Assembly (NCBI GenBank): GCA_903913285.1
Contig: CAIWKO010000010.1
Span: 1 to 64,000, forward strand
Source of the DNA: an uncultured Bacteroidales bacterium
GTDB lineage: Bacteria > Bacteroidota > Bacteroidia > Bacteroidales > CAIWKO01
Length of the DNA stretch: 64,000 nt
Direction of reading: 5' to 3'
The notes beneath the pieces are model-generated. The model searched no databases and was not told where the DNA came from. It saw only the letters and a list, made by a program, of their open reading frames with translations. Made by a program: the position numbers and the translations under genes. Shown here piece by piece: positions 35,457 to 44,902 of the stretch (position 1 is the first letter of the stretch; every line of letters begins with the position of its first letter).

Positions 35457-37669
35457 ATGAAAAAATTACTTGCTTCTTTTATGCTTTTCATCGCGCTCGG
35501 CGTTGGTGTTTTTGCAACAAATCCGCCCGACGAGGGTATGTGGCTGCCGATGTTGATCGACCGCCTGAATTATGTTGATATGCAGAAAATGGGATTGCAT
35601 TTAACGGCCGACGAACTGTATAGTGTGAACCATGCTTCGCTTAAAGATGCTGTTGTGGGTTTGGGTAATAAACAAAACCCCAGTATGCATTTTTGCACCG
35701 CTGAGATCGTTTCTGATCAGGGTTTGCTGCTCACAAACCACCACTGCGGCTTTGAATCAATTCAAAGTCAGAGTTCGGTTGAACACGATTATTTAACCAA
35801 CGGTTTTTGGGCCATGAGCCTGAAAGAGGAACTGCAATGCGATGGTGTTACGGCTGCTATTTTAGACCACATGGAAAATGTTACCGATAAAGTGCTTGCC
35901 GACGTTACCAGCAAGATGACAGAAGACGAACGCGCTGCAGCTATCAAAAAAGTTTCGAAAAAGCTTGAAAAAGAAGCTTCGCAGGATGGCAAATTCGTTG
36001 TAAACGTTGAAAGTTTTTATAACGACAATGAATTCTACATGTTTGTTTACACAGTTTATAAAGATGTTCGTTTGTGCGGCGCTCCTCCATCATCGATCGG
36101 AAAATTTGGCGGCGACACCGACAACTGGATGTGGCCACGTCATACGGGCGATTTTTCGATGTTGAGAATCTATACAGCTCCCGATGGTTCGCCTGCAGAG
36201 TATTCGGAAAAGAATATTCCTTTGAAACCCAAATATCATTGCCCATTTCGCTGAAAGGGGAGAAAAAAGAAGATTTCGCTATGATCTGGGGATATCCCGG
36301 AAGAACCGACCGCTATCTGACCTCTTACGGTGTGCAAATGGAGCTGGATCAATCGGACCCGACAGTTGTTGCCGTTCGTACTAAAAAACTTTCGCTTATG
36401 AAAGAAGATATGGATGCCGATGCTAAAATTAAACTTCAATATGCTTCTAAATACGCCGAATCGGCCAACTATTGGAAATATTTTATTGGCCAGTCGAAAG
36501 GTTTGAAACGTTTGGATGTTTATGACAAAAAGAAACAAATTGAAAATCAGTTCGACGCATGGGTGAATGCCGATAATGCACGCAAAGAAAAATACGGCGA
36601 AGCCCTGAAACTTATCTCCGACGGATATGCCGAAAATAAGAAATATAACCTGAGCATGAAGTATCTGGAAGAAGCAGTGTTTCAAGGCCCCGAGTTTATT
36701 TATTTTTCGTTCGGTGCATTTCAGTTATACATGAAAATGAAAACCCAGGACGGCACTAAAGATAAAAAAGCCAAAGCCATGCTCGACCCGGATATTAAAA
36801 CACTGGCCGACGGTTTTAAACCCGAAGTAGAAAAGTTTTTTAAAGACTATAATCAACCTACAGATAGAAAATTATTCGTAGCGCTGCTGAAAATGTATTA
36901 CGACAACGTTCCAAAAGATCAGTGGCCCGATATTTTCACCAATGTGGTTGATAAAAAATATAAAGGCGATTTCGGAAAATGGGCAAACGATGTGTATGCA
37001 AAATCGATTTTTGTTGATAAAGCACGTTTGACCGCATTTCTGGATAAACCCAGTTATAAAGTAATTACCAGCGATCCGGGCTTCGCCATCACATTATCGA
37101 TGGTTACTTGCATCCGCGGTTTGTATAAATCGATGGACGACCCTCAGGCAAAAATAGATAAAGGAAATCGTCTGTTTGTGGCAGGTTTGCGCGAAATGTA
37201 TCCCGATAAAAAATATTATCCCAACGCCAATTCAACCATGAGAATGACCTACGGCAAAGTGCTCGACTACGATGCAGCCGATGCCGTTCATTATAACTAT
37301 TTCACAACGCTGAAAGGTGTGATGGAAAAAGAAGACCCGAAAAACGATGAGTTTATTGTTCCTGACAAGTTGAAGAAACTGTATGATGCAAAAGATTTCG
37401 GTCGCTATGGCGAAAACGGCGTTATGCATGTTTGTTTTACGGCCAATCTGGATATTACGGGAGGCAACTCCGGCAGCCCGGTGATTAACGGAAACGGACA
37501 GCTGATAGGCATCGCGTTCGACGGAAATTGGGAAGCCATGAGCGGTGATATTGCTTACGAACCCGATGTGCAAAGAACCATTTGCGTTGACATTCGCTAC
37601 GTGCTGTTTGTTATCGACAAATATGCCGGCGCCAAGAATTTAGTGGATGAAATGACGTTGGTGCAATAA
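35457..37669 (+). pseudogene. S46 family dipeptidyl-peptidase, frameshifted
   Basis: Two overlapping ORFs (35406 and 36074) together encode one S46 serine peptidase of about 737 aa with a signal peptide (MKKLLASFMLFIALGVGVFA). Catalytic residues are spread over both: His in TNHHCGF (near 95), Asp in DTDNWMWPRHTGDFSM, Ser in GGNSGSPV. DPP7 and DPP11 enzymes of this family release dipeptides in the periplasm of asaccharolytic Bacteroidota. FDGNWE has Gly where DPP11 has Arg, suggesting hydrophobic (DPP7-like) specificity. Near 36235 the frame slips by one base: inserting one T after AAATAT would restore KYSLPISLKG. Either a real mutation, or a sequencing error; the rest is intact and conserved. 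Confidence 0.85.
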
Positions 37670-37692
37670 TCCGCATCACCGAATAAATATTA

Positions 37693-37725
37693 GAGGCGGC
37701 AGCGAAAGTTACCGCCTCTTTTTTT
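37693..37725 (+). terminator. terminator of the S46 peptidase gene
   Basis: GAGGCGG / CCGCCTC stem with a 12-nt loop, then seven T. The downstream gene has its own -7 box TAATTTTG (37738-37745). Confidence 0.9.
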
Positions 37726-37773
37726 GTAAAAAAATCGTAATTTTGTATTCAGGTAACAATTATCGTAATTGAA

Positions 37774-38622
37774 ATGAGAGTTAGTTTGCTGTGTGCCGAA
37801 AATTTTAAACTCGACGGGGGCGCGTGCTTCGGTGTGGTTCCGAAATCGATGTGGAATAAGCTTTTTACTGCCGACGAAAACAACATGCTCGACATTTCGC
37901 TGCGCGAACTGCTTGTTGAAGACGGCAACCGCCTGATACTTTTCGACACGGGTATCGGCAACAAGCAAAACGAGAAATTCAGAAAAAATTTTTATGTTGC
38001 AGACAACGATAGCCTGCTGAACTCATTTAAAACGGCCGGCATTTCGCCCGACAGGGTTACAGACGTGGTGTTCACTCATCTGCATTTCGACCATTGCGGC
38101 GGAACGTTTCGTATCGGCGAACAAAATGAAACGATAGAGCTTTTTAAAAATGCCCGCTATTGGTGCTCGAAAGCGCAATGGAATTGGGCCACCAACCCCA
38201 ACCCGCGCGAGAAAGCTTCGTATCTGACCGAAAATCTGCAGCCCCTGATGGATTCGGGCAGGCTGAATTTTTTTGAAAACGAAGGCAATTTCACTCCCAA
38301 CATTTATATTACGCTCAAAAACGGCCACACCGACGGGCAAGTGATTCCGCTGGTGAAATACCGCAACCGAATGCTGGCTTATATGGCCGATTTTATCCCA
38401 ACGGCAGCCCACATTTCGCTACCCTTCGTGGCGAGTTTCGACACGCGTCCGTTGCTGTCGATCGACGAAAAGAAGAGTTTTTTGGACGAAGCCGCCCAAC
38501 AAAACTACCTGCTGGTGTTTCAGCACGATATCGCCAACGAATGTTGCACCGTGATGCAAACCGAAAAGGGTGTGCGTGTGAACGAAACCGGCACACTCGA
38601 ACATTTTATGAATGAAATCTGA
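37774..38622 (+). CDS. MBL-fold metallo-hydrolase
   Basis: Cytosolic 282-aa hydrolase. The metal motif is THLHFDHCGG (near 98-107), with further ligands around GHTDGQ (near 190) and a late Asp/His in the C-terminal third. The layout resembles N-acyl-homoserine-lactone lactonase or SoxH/PhnP-like groups; the substrate is unknown. It ends 6 nt before cysH, so the two genes are probably co-transcribed, which could hint at sulfur or thiol metabolism (inference). Confidence 0.82.
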   Translation: MRVSLLCAENFKLDGGACFGVVPKSMWNKLFTADENNMLDISLRELLVEDGNRLILFDTGIGNKQNEKFRKNFYVADNDSLLNSFKTAGISPDRVTDVVFTHLHFDHCGGTFRIGEQNETIELFKNARYWCSKAQWNWATNPNPREKASYLTENLQPLMDSGRLNFFENEGNFTPNIYITLKNGHTDGQVIPLVKYRNRMLAYMADFIPTAAHISLPFVASFDTRPLLSIDEKKSFLDEAAQQNYLLVFQHDIANECCTVMQTEKGVRVNETGTLEHFMNEI

Positions 38623-38628
38623 CCTGCT

Positions 38629-39336
38629 ATGACTCCCACCGAAATTGCCCAACTGAACCTCAACTTTGCCGATGCCACTCCCGAAACTATTTTATCGTAC
38701 TGCGCTCAGCGCTTTCCCGGCAAGGTAATACTGTCGTCGAGCATGGGCAACGAAGATCAGATGCTCACGCATTTGATCGGCAGCGCCAAAATCGCCATAC
38801 AAATCATTACACTCGACACGGGCCGCTTGTTTGCCGAAACATACAGCCTGATTGAACGCACGAATGAGCGCTACGGGATCAGCATCCGTATTATGTTTCC
38901 CGATGCCGCGCAGGTGGAGGAAATGGTGAACGCGAAAGGCGTCAACCTTTTCTACGAAAGTGTCGGTAACCGAAAACTTTGTTGCCACATCCGTAAAATA
39001 GCGCCGCTGAAACGAGCCCTGGCGGGAATGGATTGCTGGATAACCGGTTTGCGCCGCGAGCAATCGGAATACCGCGCCGACATGCAATTGTTTGAATGGG
39101 ACGATGAATACGGAATTTTGAAGGTAAATCCGCTTATAAACCTGAAGGAAGCGGAGGTGTGGAGTTTTATTACCGAAAATCACGTGCCCTACAACAAACT
39201 GCACGATAAAAACTTTAAAAGCATCGGTTGCCAGCCTTGCACACGAGCCGTGACCGACGGCGACGATGCCCGCTCGGGCCGTTGGTGGTGGGAAGACGCT
39301 AACCACAAAGAATGCGGATTGCACGAGAGACAATAG
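38629..39336 (+). CDS. cysH: adenylyl-sulfate (APS) reductase, CysH family
   Basis: Cytosolic reductase of 235 aa that reduces activated sulfate to sulfite with thioredoxin. The PP-loop-like SSSMGNEDQM is present. Two cysteine pairs, CC in KLCCHIRKIAPL and CxxC in GCQPCTRA, bind a 4Fe-4S cluster; these are typical of APS reductases and of plant-type enzymes, and are missing in PAPS-only E. coli CysH. The catalytic Cys is in HKECGLH near the C-terminus. It lies 12 kb from cysC-cysD-cysN and 6 nt behind an MBL-fold gene. Specificity for APS rather than PAPS is inferred from the cysteine motif. Confidence 0.9.
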   Translation: MTPTEIAQLNLNFADATPETILSYCAQRFPGKVILSSSMGNEDQMLTHLIGSAKIAIQIITLDTGRLFAETYSLIERTNERYGISIRIMFPDAAQVEEMVNAKGVNLFYESVGNRKLCCHIRKIAPLKRALAGMDCWITGLRREQSEYRADMQLFEWDDEYGILKVNPLINLKEAEVWSFITENHVPYNKLHDKNFKSIGCQPCTRAVTDGDDARSGRWWWEDANHKECGLHERQ

Positions 39337-39451
39337 TGAACAGATACTAGTGAATAGTGAATAGTTGAGTGATTTTTTGTGCATGGATGGCTTTGGTGAT
39401 GCAGATAGGGTGATTTGAAGATTTTATGATGTGTTGATTTGAAGATTTAAG

Positions 39452-39477
39452 GCCTGCGCAATTTTTGCAGGCTTTTG
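39452..39477 (+). terminator. terminator of cysH
   Basis: GCCTGC / GCAGGC stem with a 9-nt A/T-rich loop, followed by TTTTGTTTTG. The 115 bases before it (39337-39451) hold only short AT-rich words such as TGAATAGTGAATAG. Confidence 0.75.
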
Positions 39478-39587
39478 TTTTGTTGGGTTTCGCACTATTT
39501 CTTTTGCAGGATGTTTTGAAGGGAACTAATCAGGGGTTTTTTAAATTCTGTCTGTTCCAAAAAATGAAATACGCGCTATTGCTGCCT

Positions 39588-39913
39588 AAAACCCATTCTG
39601 TTTCGTCAGAATGGGGTTTTTTCCGTCTAAAACGCATTGTGACGCGCGGAAATGGGTTTTTTTCGAAATAAAATGCATTGTGACGCGCGGAAATGGGTTT
39701 TTTTCCGTCTAAAACGCATTTCGTTTCGTGGAAATGGGTTTTTTTCGGAATAAAACGCATTGTGACACGCGGAAATGGGTTTTTTTCGGAATAAAATGCA
39801 TTGTGACACGCGGAAATGGGTTTTTTTCGGTCTAAAACGCATTTCGCTTCGGGGAAATGGACTTTATGTCAAAAATAATGCATTCCGACGCGGCAGAATG
39901 GACATTTTGTCAT
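39588..39913. repeat. 41-bp tandem hairpin array, eight units
   Basis: Eight units at an exact 41-bp period (starts 39588, 39629, 39670, 39711, 39752, 39793, 39834, 39875). Each contains an inverted repeat (AAAACGCATTTC ... GAAATGGGTTTT) followed by a T-tract; unit 1 pairs 13 bp (AAAACCCATTCTG) around TTTCGT. Middle units 2-6 differ by a few bases, ends are more diverged. Both strands carry ORFs only because stops are few. The array is intergenic, with cysH before it and a minus-strand gene after it. The flanks 39478-39587 and 39914-40061 hold nothing I can identify. Confidence 0.9.
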
Positions 39914-40061
39914 ATTTTCTCTGTTTCGCTTATCCGATAAGGGTTTTGACTAAATTTTTATAAAAACCAAATTGTTCAAACCGATTTTGAACGAAATTTC
40001 TCAGCTATCTTTTAAAATAAATGCAGGTAAACAAAAATTAACTCAACCAGCACCATACGCA

Positions 40062-40703
40062 TCAGTTCATCGGGAAATAAATAGGGTGTTTGTCGTTATA
40101 CAACAGCAAAAAATGGTGAATCATGTCGCGTTTATTCTTCGAACTTTCCAATTGCTGATACAGGTCGGCATCGTTCACTTTCAAAAAATCTCTAAAGTTC
40201 TGATAGGTGAATAAAAAGGTTTTGCCCGTTTCGAAAACGAGCAAATACTCCGAAAACTCGTCGGCACTCCACATCAAACCCGTTGGGTCGCCAAAGGCGT
40301 CGACATCGGCCCTTGGTTTATGGTTGTAAGCCATATAATGCGACAGCGCCCCGATTATAAACATCCTGTAGTAGCCATAATCGCCCTGCGACAGATACAA
40401 CACCCCATCTTTGCAAAACCCGAAGCACCTCGAAATAATATAGTTATTTTTGGCCCCTGTTGAATCTATTTTCGCGTATTTCAGCACAAACTCCTCGCCG
40501 CCCGAATTATTTTCCTCGCGCTGCACCTCAAAAACCGTGATCGAGGGTTCGTTTTGCTTAAACTCCCCGAAAGTGGCAAAAATGCCGTCTTTAAACACAA
40601 AATCGCGCGAATATTTCACTTTCCCGTTCAGCGTGTCCTGCTGGCCAAACCCTGCCATCGCAATGCACACAAGCAAACCCAAAAAAACAACTATTCTTTT
40701 CAT
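40062..40703 (-). CDS. exported protein (hypothetical), partner of the TolB-like protein
   Basis: Protein of 213 aa with a signal peptide (MKRIVVFLGLLVCIAMAGFGQ). The mature part is mixed alpha/beta with no recognised motif; it contains FGFCKDGVLYLSQGDYGYY and ends in a basic DKHPIYFPMN. It follows the large TolB-like gene by 14 nt and is probably co-transcribed with it. A role in the same envelope process is inferred from this arrangement only. Confidence 0.65.
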   Translation of the reverse strand: MKRIVVFLGLLVCIAMAGFGQQDTLNGKVKYSRDFVFKDGIFATFGEFKQNEPSITVFEVQREENNSGGEEFVLKYAKIDSTGAKNNYIISRCFGFCKDGVLYLSQGDYGYYRMFIIGALSHYMAYNHKPRADVDAFGDPTGLMWSADEFSEYLLVFETGKTFLFTYQNFRDFLKVNDADLYQQLESSKNKRDMIHHFLLLYNDKHPIYFPMN

Positions 40704-40717
40704 AACACTCCGAAACT

Positions 40718-43549
40718 TTAATTATTGAAACGCGAAAAAGGTGGTTTGAAATATATCTGAGCGAAATTTATGCTGTAAACCAGTTCGGGAATGATGGCGC
40801 CGTCGCCAAACCTGTAGGTGGTTCGAACACCCAGAGTGATAGGTGCCAAAAACCGCAAAGCATGAAAATCGGCCAGAATCGCCACCCCCGCCGACCTGGC
40901 AGTGTAATTAGTATTGTTCCAATCGGTGGCCCAAGCCTGATCGTAATAAAACCCCGCGCGAAAACGCTTGATATAGATCAGCGAACCTATGCTCCAGTCG
41001 GGGTAAAACAGCGGCATCTCGTAGGCAAACTTTCCAACCAGCAACTGATGAAAACCGCTCATCTTTATTTGTTGTGGAAACGATATAATATCATTAAAAG
41101 CAAAATCAACCGCGTTGTTTTGCTGCCAGCCGATGTAGGCGTTTAAACTATGGTGTTTGCCGATGCCCGGAAAATATAATATCGATTCAACCGACCATAT
41201 ATTTCCCAGATTGGCCCCGTTGAAAGGCGTATGCTTATAATTCACGTTCAAAACCTGTCCCCACCGGGGATTTATGTCGCGCTGCGAAGTTTTCATGATG
41301 TTATACCCGTATAAATGGTATTCCATCGCCTGAAAATAGCCCGAAAACGCATCCGACGAATAATTTTTGCGTCCCAACACGTCGTAATACGTAAATCCAA
41401 GCTGCGGCTCCAGATACATATAGAATTTTCCTTTCGTAAGCTTCAACGGCACTTTAACATTTATCTGCGCCGAAAAAACATCCCAATTTATCGTGTCGTC
41501 CTTGTCCAGTTCATATTTCAGCGTCAAATCAATCTGCGGATACCATCCCCGATAGCTTATTTTGGCATAAAAATCGCTCGTGGGCATATTCCATTCGTGT
41601 TCGTAGCCTAAGCTGGTTACCATGGTGCTCAGGGGGTTTTGCGACAAAATCTCGAAGCCCGGTTTCACCGTAGTGTTGTCAGCATCTATTGAAATCGGTC
41701 CCCAACTATGCACATCAAACAAATTCAAAAATTTCGAATAGCGCTTCACGCGATACTCGGTCTGTCCGGGTTTATAAAAATCCAGAACGCCGCTTTCGCC
41801 CTGCGTGAGCGATTCGCATAGCTTCACAGAATTGTCGGTTACATTTTGCAGGGCTATCCACTGCAAGGTATCGATGGGGGCTTTCACCAACCGATATCCG
41901 TTGGCCGAATAGTCAGAATAAATAAGTTGGATGCCGTCGGGCGAAACATCGGGGTCGTCGGCCCCAAATTGCGACGAAGTAACCTGAAATATCGTGTTAG
42001 TGGTGATGTTGAGCACATAAATATTATTGATACCCGAATAAGCGCCCACAAAATACACCTTGTTACCCTGCATCCGTGCTTTATTTATTTCGACGAACGA
42101 TGGGCTTGTCAGTTGATGAATTTTCCCAGCCGAATCGAGCATACAGATGCGCTTCCCGTCTTTATTCAACGCCACGAAAACAATTTTCGTATCGTCGTCG
42201 GCCCACGAAGGCATCATCAAAAAATCGTTCGAATCGGCTGCAATACGTTTCAACAAACTGCCTTTTTTAGCATCCAGAATAGCGATAAACGACCTTCCGG
42301 TGGTAGTTTGTTCCACGCAGGCAATTTTATCGCCGCTATGGCTCAAAGCGGGAGCAAAATATCGCGAACGATGCGTAAGTTGCCGGGTTTTGTTTTTCAG
42401 AACATCATGAGTTTTAATGATCGAAAAAGTGCGGTTATCCCAACGTGGGTCAGTTACCGATTCGGCCCAAACAATACGTCCGGATGAAGCATTTAACGAA
42501 GCCGAAGCGTAATCTCCCGGTGTAAAAACCCTGTGTTCGTTTCCTGCGCTGTCGATGCGCACAAAACGCGTGATATCGTTCACGCCCGATTTTGCAACAA
42601 TGCAAGAAGTATTATTTAAAAAACCACCCCGGTTATAACTCGTGTAAAACTTGTTTTTTTGTGTTGAAATCAGTTCAAATCCGGTCTTTCGCATCGATTT
42701 GTCCTGCAGGGTCCATAAGCTGTCCAATTCTCTCAAACAAAACTTATATAAGCCAACCTTGTTCAAATGACTCACTTTTTTAATGCCGCTCGAAAAAGGC
42801 ACCACCATAAAAGGCAGCTTCGAAGTTCTGTTCATAGCCTGTTCCCACACGGCATTGGTAAAATGTTTCCGGGCCGTTGCCACGATATTATAACCGAGTA
42901 TATAGCGGTCGGGGATGTAGGTCGTGTAACTTCCAAGCGCTGCTTTATCATATCTGTACCATCCTTTTTGCAGCACCTGAGCCCGCAGTTCCATTTCAAA
43001 AGCCGGCACTCTTCCCCTGCCCGATCGGCTCATAGCGGTTTCGGTGCATACTGCATCGCCCTCTATATACCAAAACGGAACAAATGCACCCATCACACCC
43101 ACGGTTATTTGCTGTCCGAACAAATACGAAAGTATTTTAGTGAAGCCTTTGTTGATTTTTGAATATTGTGCCACATGCCTGAACTCGTGAACCACTAATT
43201 GGTCGAGCCAGGGCTGAGCATAATCTTCCTGATCAGGACAGGTATAAAATTCAATGCGCTTTGGAGCCCACGGCACTTCAGCATTCGATATAACTGCGCG
43301 GTTGTGCAGCACCACGGGAATCTTCACCGGTTGCACTTTCAGCGAAGCGCTCACGGGAATATAAGCCTGCTCAAGCATATTGGCAACGTGTTGCGCTTGC
43401 TGTTCTATTTCTTTCGGGAAAATAATTTTAAAATGTTGCGTTTTAATGCACATCCATTTTACAGATGCAGGGTCCTGTCCCAAATCGTAGAATTGAGCCT
43501 GTGCACAAATGCATGATAGTATCAATAACAGAAAAACAAATCTTTTCAT
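40718..43549 (-). CDS. secreted protein: metallopeptidase-like, TolB-like propeller and barrel
   Basis: Large exported protein of 943 aa (start at the second Met, since the -7 box TACTTTTG at 43564-43571 puts the RNA start near 43556). Signal peptide ending near ICAQA. Residues about 25-270 resemble gluzincin metallopeptidases: HEFRH (His121, Glu122, His125) and the downstream WYIEGDA Glu163 as third ligand. Residues about 290-590 hold WD40/TolB-type propeller blades (SPDGIQLIYSDY, DDTKIVFVAL). The last 330 residues look like a beta-barrel ending in FKPPFSRFNN. Substrate unknown; it could be an outer-membrane protease or a non-catalytic scaffold. The three-part fusion is notable. Confidence 0.75.
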   Translation of the reverse strand: MKRFVFLLLILSCICAQAQFYDLGQDPASVKWMCIKTQHFKIIFPKEIEQQAQHVANMLEQAYIPVSASLKVQPVKIPVVLHNRAVISNAEVPWAPKRIEFYTCPDQEDYAQPWLDQLVVHEFRHVAQYSKINKGFTKILSYLFGQQITVGVMGAFVPFWYIEGDAVCTETAMSRSGRGRVPAFEMELRAQVLQKGWYRYDKAALGSYTTYIPDRYILGYNIVATARKHFTNAVWEQAMNRTSKLPFMVVPFSSGIKKVSHLNKVGLYKFCLRELDSLWTLQDKSMRKTGFELISTQKNKFYTSYNRGGFLNNTSCIVAKSGVNDITRFVRIDSAGNEHRVFTPGDYASASLNASSGRIVWAESVTDPRWDNRTFSIIKTHDVLKNKTRQLTHRSRYFAPALSHSGDKIACVEQTTTGRSFIAILDAKKGSLLKRIAADSNDFLMMPSWADDDTKIVFVALNKDGKRICMLDSAGKIHQLTSPSFVEINKARMQGNKVYFVGAYSGINNIYVLNITTNTIFQVTSSQFGADDPDVSPDGIQLIYSDYSANGYRLVKAPIDTLQWIALQNVTDNSVKLCESLTQGESGVLDFYKPGQTEYRVKRYSKFLNLFDVHSWGPISIDADNTTVKPGFEILSQNPLSTMVTSLGYEHEWNMPTSDFYAKISYRGWYPQIDLTLKYELDKDDTINWDVFSAQINVKVPLKLTKGKFYMYLEPQLGFTYYDVLGRKNYSSDAFSGYFQAMEYHLYGYNIMKTSQRDINPRWGQVLNVNYKHTPFNGANLGNIWSVESILYFPGIGKHHSLNAYIGWQQNNAVDFAFNDIISFPQQIKMSGFHQLLVGKFAYEMPLFYPDWSIGSLIYIKRFRAGFYYDQAWATDWNNTNYTARSAGVAILADFHALRFLAPITLGVRTTYRFGDGAIIPELVYSINFAQIYFKPPFSRFNN

Positions 43550-43646
43550 CACCGCCATAAGGTCAAAAGTACAAAAAGCAGTAAATATGGTTGCAAAAAC
43601 ACGTAAATACTTTTAAATTCCGTAACTTTGTTTAAAATATAAAGTC

Positions 43647-44036
43647 ATGCGATTCATCATTAAAGTCTTGTTCACTGCTTTTGCAGTTATGCTGGCAGCT
43701 TATTTGCTGTCGCCGCATATACAGGTCGATAATTTCTTTATCGGCGTCCTGGTAGCCTTAACCCTTGCACTTTTAAATGCAGTAGTGAGGCCCATATTGG
43801 TTTTTATCAGCATCCCGGCCACCGTGCTAACCTTAGGCCTGTTTATATTCGTTATCAACGCAATCCTGATCCTGATTGCGGCAAAATTATTCAACACTTT
43901 TGATGTAAAAGGCTTTCGGGTCGAAAATTTTTGGTGGGCCTTGTTGTTCAGCGTCATCATTTCGTTTGTAAGCAGCGTTTTGAATGGGTTTATAAAGAAA
44001 GACGAAAACCATCCGCCTAAACAACTTGATGAATAA
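43647..44036 (+). CDS. four-TM membrane protein (phage holin family, DUF360-like)
   Basis: Inner-membrane protein of 129 aa with four hydrophobic helices, a short polar loop after VVRPILVFISIPATVLTLGLF and a charged C-terminus KKDENHPPKQLDE. The sequence is typical of the bacterial family annotated as phage holin 4 or membrane protein of unknown function; despite the name there is no prophage here. A -7 box TAACTTTG lies at 43623-43630, only about 10 nt before the expected RNA start. Confidence 0.8.
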   Translation: MRFIIKVLFTAFAVMLAAYLLSPHIQVDNFFIGVLVALTLALLNAVVRPILVFISIPATVLTLGLFIFVINAILILIAAKLFNTFDVKGFRVENFWWALLFSVIISFVSSVLNGFIKKDENHPPKQLDE

Positions 44037-44128
44037 GGGAACTGGGAATAATGCAGTTTCTAGAATTTAAAAATAAAGACTATTGGCTGAATTAAAAACA
44101 CTAATCGCAAATCACGAATCACATTAAT

Positions 44129-44884
44129 ATGAAATTAGCAATTATCGGCGGCTCCGGCCTCGAAACCCTCGACATTTTTAAAGATTCCAAAGAAAAAACA
44201 ATTATCACCCCTTACGGTGATCCGAGTTCAAGCCTGCTTGAAGGAACCATGCTTGGTTTGGATGTGGTTTTTTTATCGCGCCACGGCAAACAACATACCA
44301 TCACTCCCACCCATGTCAATAACCGGGCAAACATTCAGGCACTGAAACAACTGGGCTGCACACACATTATTGCCACCACGGCTTGCGGCAGCTTGCGTCA
44401 ACATATCGGCCACGGACACATGGTAATTTTAGATCAGTTCATCGATTTCACCCGTTTTCGCGCCAACACTCTTCACGATACGTTTGAACCGCATAAACCA
44501 ATTCATACGGGTATGGCCACACCTTTCTCCGAAGAGCTCCGCAAGGTGATCATTCAATCGGCAAATGAGGAATTATTTACCTTTCATAAAACAGGAACCG
44601 TTGTAACCATCGAAGGCCCCCGTTTTTCAACCCGCGCCGAATCAAAAATGTTTCAACTATGGGGTGCCGATGTGATAAATATGAGCACCGCCCCCGAGTG
44701 TATGCTGGCCAACGAAGCCGGAATACCTTATGCCGCAATTGCACTCAGCACCGACTACGATTGCTGGAAAACCGACGAAGAACCCGTTAGTTGGGAATCA
44801 ATTCTGGAAGTTTTTCAACAGAATGTAGAAAATGTGACAAAATTGTTGGTAAGAATAGTGAATAAATTGAAAGAACTTGCCTAA
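44129..44884 (+). CDS. mtnP: S-methyl-5'-thioadenosine phosphorylase
   Basis: Cytosolic enzyme of 251 aa in polyamine and methionine salvage: splits MTA with phosphate into adenine and methylthioribose-1-phosphate. GGSGLE (8-13) is the phosphate loop, LSRHGKQH and NNRANI bind phosphate, and STDYDCWK holds the adenine-side aspartates (purine nucleoside phosphorylase family 2). The length fits MTAP. It implies recycling of methionine from SAM-dependent polyamine synthesis. A 21-bp repeat array starts 18 nt after its stop. Confidence 0.92.
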   Translation: MKLAIIGGSGLETLDIFKDSKEKTIITPYGDPSSSLLEGTMLGLDVVFLSRHGKQHTITPTHVNNRANIQALKQLGCTHIIATTACGSLRQHIGHGHMVILDQFIDFTRFRANTLHDTFEPHKPIHTGMATPFSEELRKVIIQSANEELFTFHKTGTVVTIEGPRFSTRAESKMFQLWGADVINMSTAPECMLANEAGIPYAAIALSTDYDCWKTDEEPVSWESILEVFQQNVENVTKLLVRIVNKLKELA

Positions 44885-44902
44885 ACTCTGAATCGTTGTG
44901 TT

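Noticed and set aside
39530-39842. ORFs over the 41-bp hairpin array
   Set aside because: Products are translations of the repeat with no domain, on both strands; array is intergenic.
39588-39913. CRISPR array
   Set aside because: Units are contiguous near-copies with no unique spacers of constant length, and no cas gene is in the window. The same holds for the 21-bp arrays.
43647-44036. Prophage sign because of the holin-family name
   Set aside because: No other phage gene nearby; the family is widespread on bacterial chromosomes.
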